From Selaginella moellendorffii (Eukaryota > Streptophyta > Lycopodiopsida > Selaginellales > Selaginellaceae): a stretch of DNA of 64,000 nucleotides. A program made the position numbers and the translations under genes. The first letter of the stretch is position 1. Every line of letters begins with the position of its first letter. The stretch lies in the NCBI RefSeq assembly GCF_000143415.4, contig NW_003314271.1, positions 2,273,119 to 2,337,118 on the forward strand. Direction: 5' to 3'. The notes beneath the pieces were generated by a model that was given only the letters and a program-made list of their open reading frames with translations, was not told the DNA's origin and did not search any database. Shown in pieces: positions 1-9,182 of the stretch.

Positions 1-442
1 GCTCACTCTCAGATGGCTCTACGAATCGCTGCCACCGGAGTCCAAGCACGGGATCGACGCCATCTACTTCGTCCACCCGGGGCTCCAATCCAGGCTTCTC
101 CTCGCTACTCTCGGCCGGATGTTCCTCAGCGAAGGGTGAGCAAAATGCAAAATCCTCTGTATCCCCCCTTCTCATCTTTTCTCCATCTCGAAAGTAGCTC
201 TTTTCCTGTTCCACAAGCTTAACTTCGTGATCTTCCTGTGCCACAGCTTCTATGCGAAGGTGAATTACGTCCCCCGAATCGAGTTTATGTGGAGCTACAT
301 CGATTCCGACCAGCTCGAAGTCCCCGAGTTCGCGTGGGAGTATGATGACAACTTGGAGTGCCGGCCTTACTTCGACTATGGATCGGCGTCCGAGGATCTC
401 AGGCACGTCCCTCACATAGGACACCCGCACTGCGTGACGTAG
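1..442 (+). CDS. Divergent CRAL-TRIO (SEC14-like) domain protein, C-terminal part
   Basis: Partial gene cut by the window start. Exon 1 is open in frame from base 2 and ends at 135 at a GT donor; a 111-bp intron (136-246) leads to the final exon, 247-442, ending in TAG. The visible residues include GIDAIYFVHPGLQSRL followed, across the splice junction, by FYAKVNYVPRIEFMW and VPEFAWEYDDNLE. These resemble the C-terminal half of the plant family with a divergent CRAL-TRIO domain (GDAP-like/SEC14 cytosolic factor related), which binds or transfers lipids; that function is family knowledge, not shown here. The last 30 residues are less conserved. It lies convergent to the next gene with only 111 bp between stop codons. 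The N-terminal two thirds are outside the window, so no start can be given. Confidence 0.72.
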
Positions 443-553
443 AAGATGCCGACTCGCACGAGCCTGTGATGTAAATAAATCGTCCCGACGTATCTGTAAG
501 TGGTCCTTGTCCTACTCTACCAAGGAATCTATCCTGCCTCCACCCCCTTCCTC

Positions 554-2798
554 CTAGTCTCTTCCCGGAGGACTGTGCACGCTCTCGAGATGCCGGGCAT
601 AAGAGAAGTTCTTGAGTGGCTCTGGCTTCCTGGGACGATCAAACTTTGGCGATGGCGACGTTGCTGTGAGGCTCAATCCGGTCTCGTCTTTGCCAGGGAG
701 ATCGAACTTGGGCGAAGCTGCTTCTGCTGGCGGTGGTGCCTTGATGAAATCCCCGAAGCCTTTGGTGTCAGGAATCGATGTTCTAATCGGAGGTATCTTG
801 CTTAAAGCTGCGGGAAATATCTTTGGTGCTGGATCCTCGGCTGGTGTTGGATCGGCGGTCATTGCAAGCTCATCAATGTGGAGGACGTCATCTATACGCG
901 ATATAATGCTGAACGCCAAGCTTTCCAAAACACGCGAATAGCTTTCCAGGATGGACTGTCCGACGTCCTGCAGAAGGAACATTGGCCCGTCACCAAAAGC
1001 ATGTGCTTGCCGCATACCTTGTTATACTGGATCTTGTGAATGTCCAAGAGAGTTTGCGGTAGTCCCGGGAACTTATGCTTTAAGCAAAGCAGGAGAGTTT
1101 CGGCTCTGGCTATTAAGGTCTCTCGCCGGTCGCCGTCTCCGACCAAGTCCTTCATAAGTCCACCCCAGGAAGATCTGGCATTGGGCTTTCCATCGGTATG
1201 AGGATGCCTCGAGCTTACTTTCCGTTTCCACGTATGAATAGCGGCTTCCACGCGGTTGGCGATCTCCAGAATGTGGTGCTCGGATGCCATGGTCAGCGTG
1301 GCCAGCAGAGCTTCAGGAGAGAATTGCTCGAAAGATAGGCAGCGATAGAAACCTTCGCCTAAGCTTGATCTCCCATTCTGCAAGAAAAAACACAAACATT
1401 TACATTTGCGAACTCCAATTGAGGACGCTTACCTTTGGAAGAGATTCCCAATACACCTCAGGCACGTCCATTTCGGAAAGTACCTGTGCGTTAATGGCCA
1501 TTGAAGCTTTCAAGACCTGATTAATACTGTCCTTCTGATGTTGCAGGCGCTTCTTCGACTCGGCGGACAGACCATTAGCGGGAACTCTTGGCGTAGGCAG
1601 CCACCATTTTTCTTCTTGCCTCGGTAGCGATTTCCTTGGAGTGCCTTGCTCTTCCGCTTCAGACATAGCGACACTCTGGTCGACATACCAAAACTCAGTC
1701 TTTGAGAAACCATCCAGACATTCCTGTATGGAAGAATTAGTTATAAGCAGCTGCCGATCAAACTAAGACAAGCTCGTTACCAGTAACATCATATCAAGTT
1801 TCCGCAACGCTGGTAGATTTATGTGTAGATCTGCCCGGGGATTACTGACCATAACCTGCAAACAAAGATCCGGATCTTACGCCGTCACACGTCAAGAACA
1901 GCAAACACACCTCAACACTACTGCCGTCCGGAAATGTCTGCCAAGTCGGAACGAGCTCGACGATGTGATCGGTAACAGACAGTATCCATTCCATCTCTCG
2001 TCGCCACATTTTCTTCTTCTCCACGGATAGAGGCTCCAACCTCCAAAGCTCTCCAAACACGGATGCTGTGACAATACCACTCAATCAATCACCCTCCGCA
2101 TACGAAAAAAGAAGGAAAAAAAAGAAAAGACACACCAGAAAGGTTCGTGATGGCATTCGAGATCGCCAGTGCAGTGCACACACCTTTACTGCCTCCAGAC
2201 ATATCCTCGCCCAGCAATAATCTCGCGAACCTCTCCTTCATCATCTCCACTTCTGCAAACGAGCATCTCGAGGTGTTCTTTAAAAAGCCCGTGAAAGCGG
2301 AAAAAACAAAGTGCTTACCAGAGGCCTCAGTCTCCCTCTTCTCTCTTTTCTCCTCCCACATACGCGTTCCTTGTTTTGTGCCCGAGAATGGCTTGGACAG
2401 CATGCCCTCGTGCTTCAAAGGCCAGCCGGGAGACACTCCACTGGGAGCTTGCTTCTCTTCGGGGTGCCAAAATGGCTCCCTCGGACTATAGCCACCATCG
2501 TCGTCGAAATCCAAGCTCGCGCTGGAGCTAGTGCTTGGGTACTCGAGCCGGTCATCGCGAAGAGCGTTTGGATGCTTCTCCCCGGCGCCGAAGTAGGCAT
2601 TGATATGCAATGCCTTCATACGTTCCGCCGCCGCTGGGAAAAGGAAGCGAAGAAACAACGATCAGTGAGCACGAAAACTAGGAAGGAAATGCCTCTACCT
2701 CCACCGGGCGCGTGATCTTTCGACTTTGATCTCCAGCCGTTGTCAGCAGCAGCTCCAGATGCATACACACCCTCGATGATGCTCCCCAACCTCGCCAT
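554..2798 (-). CDS. Rop guanine nucleotide exchange factor, PRONE domain
   Basis: Eight-exon gene: 2699-2798, 2319-2633, 2136-2252, 1911-2065, 1781-1855, 1433-1723, 1018-1377 and 554-967, all GT-AG and phase consistent, giving 608 residues. The PRONE domain spans about residues 138-500 and shows the family hallmarks: [25 protein letters not shown], the WW motif in [28 protein letters not shown], and [24 protein letters not shown] proteins catalyse GDP/GTP exchange on ROP (plant Rho) GTPases at the plasma membrane, downstream of receptor kinases, in polar growth. The N-terminal 137 and C-terminal 100 residues are variable and low in conservation, as usual for regulatory tails. The intron at 968-1017 is only 50 bp. 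The start is the first ATG of an open exon; there is an ABRE-like G-box about 320 bp upstream. Confidence 0.93.
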
Positions 2799-3530
2799 CG
2801 CGGCCTCATTCTCGACGCCTAGCCATCACTCTGCGCTCCAGGGCTAGAATCTTGAACAGAAGCCCTGATTCACTGCGAATCTGCCAAGCTCGATCCAATG
2901 CAGGTCCCAAGAACTCCACATCACAGCTCAAAATCCAGACCTAGCGGACGCGCCTGGTGACTGATCGCGCCAGCAGCTCGTTCGATCCTCCCCGAAATCT
3001 CTCGATCCCTAGGACAAATATTTTACCCTGCCGGAAAGATCGCTCTTAAGCCTAGAGCTCCGCCATAGCGCCAAACCTTGCTTGCTTTCGGAGCCACAAG
3101 CCACTCGAAAGCTTCCACGTGGCAGCATGCTGATACGTCAGCGTGCTATTGGCTCCACGGCTGGCTCGCATTGTGGCCATGTCACCAAGGAGGTTTTTAT
3201 GATCGATGGAGGGTCGTGCCTTGCAAGAACCGGCACGTCGGGAAGGACCGGTCCCACGCATCGGTCAATGATTCGCAGGAACCTCCGGTCCATTAAACTA
3301 ACCACGACTGCCAAGGCAATAACAACACGTCGTTCGCACGCCCGGATTTTTAAGCGCGCGAACGGTTCTTCTGTTGGGCTGAAATATACTCTTTACACTG
3401 GGCGAATATTCTAACACATGGCCTAAAAAAGAATCGTTTCTAACGGAGAAAATTGTGCGAGAGACGATTCTGCTACTTTCGCAAGCCGACGGAATATTCT
3501 CCAAGGAAGAACCCTAAAACGAAGAAGAAG
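2799..3530. promoter_or_regulatory. Upstream region of the RopGEF gene with G-box
   Basis: No gene is seen here. The RopGEF start (2798) reads leftward away from it and the HIG1 gene ends into it from the right. A perfect G-box CACGTG lies at 3116-3121, followed by a TACGTCA element at 3134-3140. Such a pairing is typical of bZIP/ABRE-type control; the role is inferred only from sequence. The stretch 3300-3500 is AT-rich without clear features. Confidence 0.4.
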
Positions 3531-3959
3531 CTAATGCTCTTGTGCTGCTGCCGCTAGCTTGAGGTTATTCTTCTCGCGGCGATCCAAGTACTCGAGAAAT
3601 CCAGCTCCGGCCAATGCCATAAGCGTCACTCCTTGCGCGTGGACCCTGAATCGCAGCAAAGATTCGATTACATTTCTTCTTTCTTGCGATCGATCGAACT
3701 CTTACCTGGCGTGGAGCAATTTGAGACTCAATTTCTCGTGTGGCTTGGACAGATTCCACAAGATCGAGGAGCCAAGCGTGGTGCCCCAAAAAGTACCTGG
3801 AGATAATCGATTGGATCGTCATCGATGAGACAACGCACTGCTCTTACCGATCGTCTTGAGCTTGTTCTCGCGCACCCAGGAGCTAACCCGGCTCACAGTG
3901 CTACCGCCACTGCCGCTGGAAATGGATTCTTCGCCGCGAGACATCGTCAATGAAGCCAT
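3531..3959 (-). CDS. HIG1-domain (hypoxia-responsive) mitochondrial inner-membrane protein
   Basis: Three exons, 3848-3959, 3706-3796 and 3531-3645, with introns of 51 and 60 bp, give 105 residues. The core reads WVRENKLKTIGTFWGT, then HARVHAQGVTLMALAGAG, matching the HIG1 domain pattern of plant hypoxia-responsive proteins: two hydrophobic segments separated by a basic loop with a conserved HARxHAQ. The family (yeast Rcf1 relatives) associates with respiratory complexes III and IV in the inner mitochondrial membrane; this is family knowledge. The Ser/Gly-rich first 27 residues are lineage specific. A second in-frame Met lies at residue 6. It is divergent from the KNL1-like gene, with a G-box between them. 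Confidence 0.88.
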
Positions 3960-4116
3960 GCGCTCCCCTTGATTCTCCAGCTCCTTTTAAATCGCGATGA
4001 ACAGAGAGGCCGGTCGCGAAGTAACCACTGGAATTGCCAAAAACGAAGAGACCTAGCAGCCATTCGCTTCCAACGTGGCGGCGGCCAAGTACTCAACGCG
4101 TCAGACCTCCATGCAC

Positions 4117-4122
4117 CACGTG
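4117..4122. promoter_or_regulatory. G-box in the divergent HIG1/KNL1-like promoter
   Basis: Perfect CACGTG in the context CCACGTGGCA, within the 326 bp separating two head-to-head start codons (3959 and 4286). A TGACACGTCA-like element follows about 15 bp downstream. A telo-box-like CTAGGGTTT is at 4209-4217, close to the KNL1-like start. Confidence 0.4.
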
Positions 4123-4285
4123 GCACTCTCGATGCTTGACACGTCATTAAGGTTACAGCCATTGGATCAATAACAAGAGAGACGTTGGGAAATTTTGAAA
4201 TGGGGAGGCTAGGGTTTGTGGGATCGCTGGAGAGGCGCGGAATGCCGCTGCAGAGATCGAGGTAAATAAATAGGAGTAGCCGAGA

Positions 4286-6662
4286 ATGGCAGCTGCGGCG
4301 CTCGATCTGGCGCTACGCTTCGGTGAAACGCCGACGCTGGACGTTTTCGAGGACGACACGACGATTCCCCGGAGGAAGAAGAGGCGCTCTTCGGCCAGAC
4401 GAGTAAGCTTCGCCGAGATTCAGACCGTCCATGTCTTTCCTAGGGACGATGAGTACGCAACTCCTCCTGGAGGAGTAGTGGAGGTTGCCTCTCAGCCTCT
4501 ACGCAAATCTCCAAGGCTTGCCGCTAGGAGCCAATCTCTAGACTCCACAGACCATAATCCCATCGCCAACGCCGCGTAAGTTTGTTTGCTTTCTAGGAAG
4601 ATAAAAACTGACGCTCCACAATGAATGTAGATCTGAGGATGATGAGGAGGCTGCTGGCCCAGTTGATATCAATCACATCGTTCAAGCCAACCTGGGATCT
4701 CCTTCTCTCGAGGACGATATCACGTTGGATAGCACAACGTTTTCAGCTAAACTCTGTCGATTCAACGACGATGACACAGCGGCTGAAGCAGAGGAGGTCT
4801 CCAGGCGTCCCGGATCACTGGAAAGTGATATGAGCTTCACGGTGCAAAATCCTCGAAGACCACCAGAGGCAGTGCCAACAGATTCGCCGCCAGTTTCTCT
4901 CGATCGGACCCTGTCAATGCAGTACACGGAGATGGTTGACGCTGGGGCACTGGCTCAAAAGCGTCGGAGAGTTTTCAGAGCTTCTCCTCGTTTCAAGGGG
5001 AAGGAAAACAGGAGTCCACTATCTTCAGCGAGATCCGTCCCACCGAAGAAGCTCCAGGACATCACTGTACCTCAAGTCACTTCGAGTCCATCATCTCCTG
5101 CGAGAGCAATCCCACCGAAGAAGCTCCAGGATATCATGGTACCTCAAGTACTTTCAAGTCCAAGTCCATCATCACCTGCGAAGGCAATCACAGCGAAGAA
5201 GCTCGAAGGCATCACTCTACCTCAAAGTCCACCAATTCCTGAGAGATCCACCACACCGAAGAAGCTCCAAGACATCACGGTAACACCCCAAGTGACTGCA
5301 CGTACATTATCTCCTGTAAAAGCAACCGCACCAGAGCAACACCAGGACATCACAGTCACTCCTCAAGTGCCTTCGAGTCCACCGTTTCCGACGTCAATAG
5401 CGCCGGAAGAGCTCAAGGGTACGGTTACAGCTCAAGTTCCTCTTCAAGATCCTTCCGCTGTGGCGAGCCCTAACATCCAAATGAATTCCAAGTTGCCCGC
5501 TGTCGACCAGGAGAAGGAACTTGCTGAGTTGCGAAGCGAACTCCAGGTATTGTCTTCTGCTAGTTTTTTTGGCTTCTTCTGAAGAAAAATGAATTACAGG
5601 AAATGCACGATAAGAACGAACAACTGAAAGCAATCATGAAAGAACTGGAAGACCAGAAACGAGTGTTTTCACTGACGTCGGAGTCGTGCAAGATGGAGCA
5701 CTTCAAACGTCGAATGATTCACAAAATACAGGTTAGATCTACTGTATAAAGAGCTTTTTTTTTCTTAGTGCTTCATAACAGGGCTGGCACATTACCCGAC
5801 TCGTCAGCGAGCGAGACAGTTATAAGCTTGATATAAGCCACGGCTACAGGGTGAACCAAAGGTATTATTTCGTAGCGTTTTTTTCCTGTTCATGCTAAAG
5901 ACTGCAACAGCATAACCATTGAAGGAAAGGGATCAGCTTCCTCTGCGTGGATCCAATTAACACCTGATTTGAACTTCATTGAAAAGGTTATTTGGACTTG
6001 CGGTTCAACGTTCTTTACTCACATGGATGAAAGTTTTACAGGGATTTCCTCGTATGAATTCGGCGCTTCTGTTTCAGTCGTTGCTACCTGCTGAGAAGCA
6101 CCGAGTTAAGCAGCTTAAAAGCCTTCCAGCAGCCATGCAGGTATGGGTTGTTTTGATTCACTCTGTATGTTTTTCTCATTGTCTTTTTAATTGTTATAGC
6201 AAAGCAGCGATCTGGTTACGAACTTGATCCAAGTCGCCACGGAGGCTAGAGATTGTCGAGCACATCATCGGTGCTTGGATTCGGTTCTTTTCACGCTCAA
6301 TAAAGGTTCGTTTGCTGATTCTATTAAACTCATTTTATGAATCCTCCATTTTTCAGACCACGGGATATGTTTGCAATACGACTTCATGAACTATAGATTG
6401 CGCCTGAAGATAACACTTGTTTTCTCGTTGCAATCACTCTGCACGTAAGCTCTTCTTAGCATGTTTTTTAAATTGATGTTCTGTGTCTCTCAGTGGGCAA
6501 TATCCAAAAGCCATCATGCCTTGTGAGGTACTTGTGGACTCGACAAGGAGAACACAGAGTGTTATTACAGAGGAGGACTTAAACACCGCAATTTACTCTC
6601 TTCCTGCCGGATATCAAAGGTTTCACCGTATATGTGCGTGCGTAGCTACATTCCTTCCGTGA
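4286..6662 (+). CDS. KNL1/Spc105-like kinetochore scaffold protein
   Basis: Nine exons: 4286-4575, 4631-5546, 5600-5731, 5782-5861, 5911-5986, 6042-6140, 6200-6305, 6357-6444, 6494-6662; 651 residues. Residues 39-42 are RVSF within SSARRVSFAEIQTVHVF, the PP1-docking motif near the N terminus of KNL1 proteins. A disordered middle carries an imperfect repeat array (about residues 235-363) built on KKLQDIT. From residue 395 a coiled coil begins (ELAELRSELQ, EMHDKNEQLKAIMKELEDQ), followed by an alpha/beta C-terminal part (about 450-651) consistent with the RWD region that binds MIS12. KNL1 joins microtubules, the MIS12 complex and checkpoint proteins; this is family knowledge. It is shorter than typical plant KNL1. 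Assignment rests on motif order, not on a full alignment. Confidence 0.66.
5041..5430 (+). repeat. Coding repeat array in the KNL1-like gene (KKLQDIT units)
   Basis: Six degenerate units of about 20-26 codons, each with a basic Lys-Lys-Leu start, a QDIT or related tetrapeptide, a VPQV or TPQV tail and a Ser/Pro-rich spacer. The first, second and fourth units are the best preserved; the last two are eroded (QHQDIT, EELKGT). Confidence 0.75.
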
Positions 6663-6724
6663 CTGGTTCTGACACTTGTATCCGGCGCTGTAATTAACGA
6701 CTCTCGCTTTCTCGATTCTCGACT

Positions 6725-7505
6725 TCATTCCTGGGATCTCTTGCGTTTAAGAATGTTCTGCAGGAGGTCATCCAGTACATGGAGCAGCTGCGCATTTGCC
6801 TCTGGATTTTTGAGCACCAATACCATGTGTGGAAGAGCCGCAATCCGGCCTTCCATCGCTGCAAGGTACTTGTTATAGAGTTTGAGTTTGAGAGTGCACT
6901 GATATCTTACCAGATGCCTTACCAGATGCTTTGGAATTGTTCACCCCCGTATCAACGCCGATTATCGGACACACGGACGCTGGCAGATGGTTTGCAGCAG
7001 CGAAATCGTGGTACCTGTTACATGAAAGTTTTCAGTTGCATAATTCGTTTGACGTGTAAACTACCATTTCTCCAGTTCTAGCTTCTGCTTTGGTTGGAAC
7101 AAGGTGTAAACAAGGATAACCCCTTCTGCGTTGCTGGCTACTGCTGGATGGTAAGCTTCATATCTACACAAAAAAAAGTAATCAGACTGAAAGTACGTTT
7201 GCAGGGTGACGAGGATTACCTTGCGTCTCCAGAACAGTCCCAGAGCTCCAAAGTTGTGTTTTTATTGATCGAGAGTTCCTGGATTCTAAGGAACAACGAA
7301 ACAAGTCACGGTAAGCTCTCTCGATCAGCACGGTTTTTCTTTACCTGACTCCCACGGTGGGTGTGTATCGTCGCCCAGATTCCCATGGCGCTCCAGCCAG
7401 GGCTCTCGCCAACGCCGTCTTGCCGCTGCATTTTGGACCAACGATGCAAACCTTGAGCACCTTGGAAGTTGGGTAGTTTCTCCTCGCTTCTTCCGCTCCT
7501 CTCAT
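6725..7505 (-). CDS. Intraflagellar transport small GTPase, IFT22/RABL5 type
   Basis: Five exons, 7345-7505, 7220-7285, 7065-7163, 6923-7014 and 6725-6858, give 183 residues. The P-loop is GPKCSGKT (residues 23-30), switch I carries YTPTVGVR, and the Walker B/DxxG-like element is LELWDCSGDAR, as in RABL5. It then reads YEAYHPAVASNAEGVILVY, which matches the family order. The guanine-specificity NKxD is replaced (PIIGVDTG), as is known for atypical RABL5 proteins. IFT22 is a peripheral subunit of IFT complex B in cilia and flagella. The plus strand is also open across several exons with mirror-image splice sites, but only the minus strand gives GTPase motifs. The gene is convergent with the KNL1-like gene (62 bp) and head to head with the next gene (66 bp). 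Confidence 0.85.
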
Positions 7506-7571
7506 TTTTTTTCTCTTTTATGTTTTACTTTAGGGTTCTTCAGCAATGCATTGGTGAGGAAGGGACAAAAA
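7506..7571. promoter_or_regulatory. 66-bp intergenic region between divergent start codons
   Basis: Only 66 bp separate the IFT22 ATG (7505, minus) and the calcineurin-B-like ATG (7572, plus). The stretch is T-rich with a TTTAGGG telo-box-like element. It must hold parts of both 5' leaders, or the transcripts start inside the opposite gene. Confidence 0.5.
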
Positions 7572-8374
7572 ATGGGCAACACATCGTCCATGCTCACGCA
7601 GTACGATATTGAGGAGGTCCAGAGCCACTGCAAAGGAATCTGTAAGTGTTCTTCGATCAATTAGCTGGGCTCCAGAAACAATGTCTTTTTTCTCTCCAGT
7701 CTCGCAGAGAGAAATCATCTCTTTGTACGAAAGGTTTTGCATTTTGGATCGCTCTGGCAAAGGCTTCATCCTCGAGGACGAGTTCATGGCAGTTCCCGAG
7801 TTTGCATTGAATCCTCTAGCTCAGGTGAATGGCTCTTTCTAGCTTTTTCGTGATCTCCTCCATGCCTTTGATTTTTCCAGAGACTCCTCAGGATACTCGA
7901 GGGCGTGAATTTCAAGGAATTTGTTCTGCTGCTGTCGGCATTCAGTCCCCGAGCCAGCTTCAAGGAGAAGATGGAGTGTAAGGAACTCCTTCCGCTTTTC
8001 CCATCGCCTTATGGTGTTTCTTTTTCAGTCATTTTTAAGGTGTATGATTCCGATGGCGATGGGAAAGTGACAACAAGTGACATATTGGGAGTCCTTCGTG
8101 ATCTTTCTGGTTCTTTCCTCACCGAGAAGCAGCGAGAGGTAAAAGCAAGCGCTTCCTTCTCTGTCGTTTCACAGCTTTCTCCTGTTTGCCTAGCAAGTCG
8201 TGATCCAAGCGCTGGATCAAGCAGGGTTCTCATCTGGCTGCATGCTCACTTACGAAGACTTCGTGAAGGTAAGTACCCAAGCTTCTTAAGTTCACATAGC
8301 TTTGCCGCCTTTGTGTCCCCTAGGTGCTTGTCAAGGCAAATCTTAAAATGGAGGTGGAAGTTCCTGTGGATTGA
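7572..8374 (+). CDS. Calcineurin B-like EF-hand protein, 175 residues
   Basis: Six exons: 7572-7641, 7700-7824, 7881-7977, 8029-8138, 8194-8268, 8324-8374. It begins MGNTSS, a strong N-myristoylation signal. EF-hand loops are visible at DRSGKGFILEDE (about residues 40-51) and DSDGDGKVTTSD (about 104-115); the segment around residues 66-90 (LEGVNFKEFVLLLSAFS) and the C-terminal TYEDFV are degenerate or paired hands. Order, length and ends (including a terminal EVEVPVD) fit the plant calcineurin regulatory-subunit-like family that is distinct from the larger CBL family. It should bind calcium and sit at membranes through myristate. Land plants lack a recognised calcineurin A catalytic partner, so its target is unclear. 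Confidence 0.92.
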
Positions 8375-9182
8375 GCACGAAGAAACAATGCACGATCCCA
8401 CTAGTCCAAGCATCTCCATGAGAGAGGATCGTTGCGTGAGTTTAGATAATGTCTCAGTAAAAGCAGTGTGTAATCTTATGTCTTGAGTGAGTTCCAAAAT
8501 GGCAGGGTCGTGAGGAGTCCGGTTCATCAAAGAAACTCTGGAAATAATTCAGCGTTTTCAAAAAAGCGGTGCTTGCAAGCTGATTTATTTTTACTTTTCT
8601 AAATCACAAATTCTAAACTCAGAAAAATAACCTTAACGAAGTATTAGAACATTACTTTCAACACCCCAATAGGAAAATGCCCAGATTTTAGCACTGTTAC
8701 CCAAACTGAAGCCGCCACCTGGTGTTTTGCTTTTTACTACACGTTAAGGATATTGACAACGTTTGCTGACAAATTCCAAATTTACGATTTCATTTATAGT
8801 TGACACGTAATCTAGACTTCTTGCGTGGCTTTCTTGCAAATTTTAGGATGCGATGCCACACGGCACCTGTAAAGAACAAGCACCACAAGAACTTACTTAG
8901 GAACTTACCAATACTTTAATTAAAGTCCACTGATACAGGAATGCACTTCGGTCCAAATATTTTTGAAGGACCAGATACAGCATATGCCGATCCGATGGCC
9001 TCAAAAATATATAACAGCCTTCCCTCTCTCCCACAATGTGGTGTGAGCTTTGATTTTGGGTGAGAGGAGGAAAGAAGACGTGCTAGGGTTTCATCCATCG
9101 GAGCAGTGGATCGATCGGCGCCGTGACCGCCGCGAGAGAGATTCTTGCTTCGTCCTGCATTGTATCGTCGGGGCGATCGATC
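8375..9182. other. Intergenic region and promoter of the P1B ATPase
   Basis: No coding sequence seen. The left part is an AT-rich 3' flank. A TATATAA box lies at 9008-9014, about 170 bp before the first ATG of the next gene, and a CTAGGGTTT telo-box at 9083-9091. Confidence 0.5.

Noticed and set aside
6779-7348. Plus-strand open exons across 6765-7480 with good splice sites
   Set aside because: They form mirror images of the minus-strand exons. Only the minus strand yields a P-loop, a WDCSGD motif and a consistent small GTPase.
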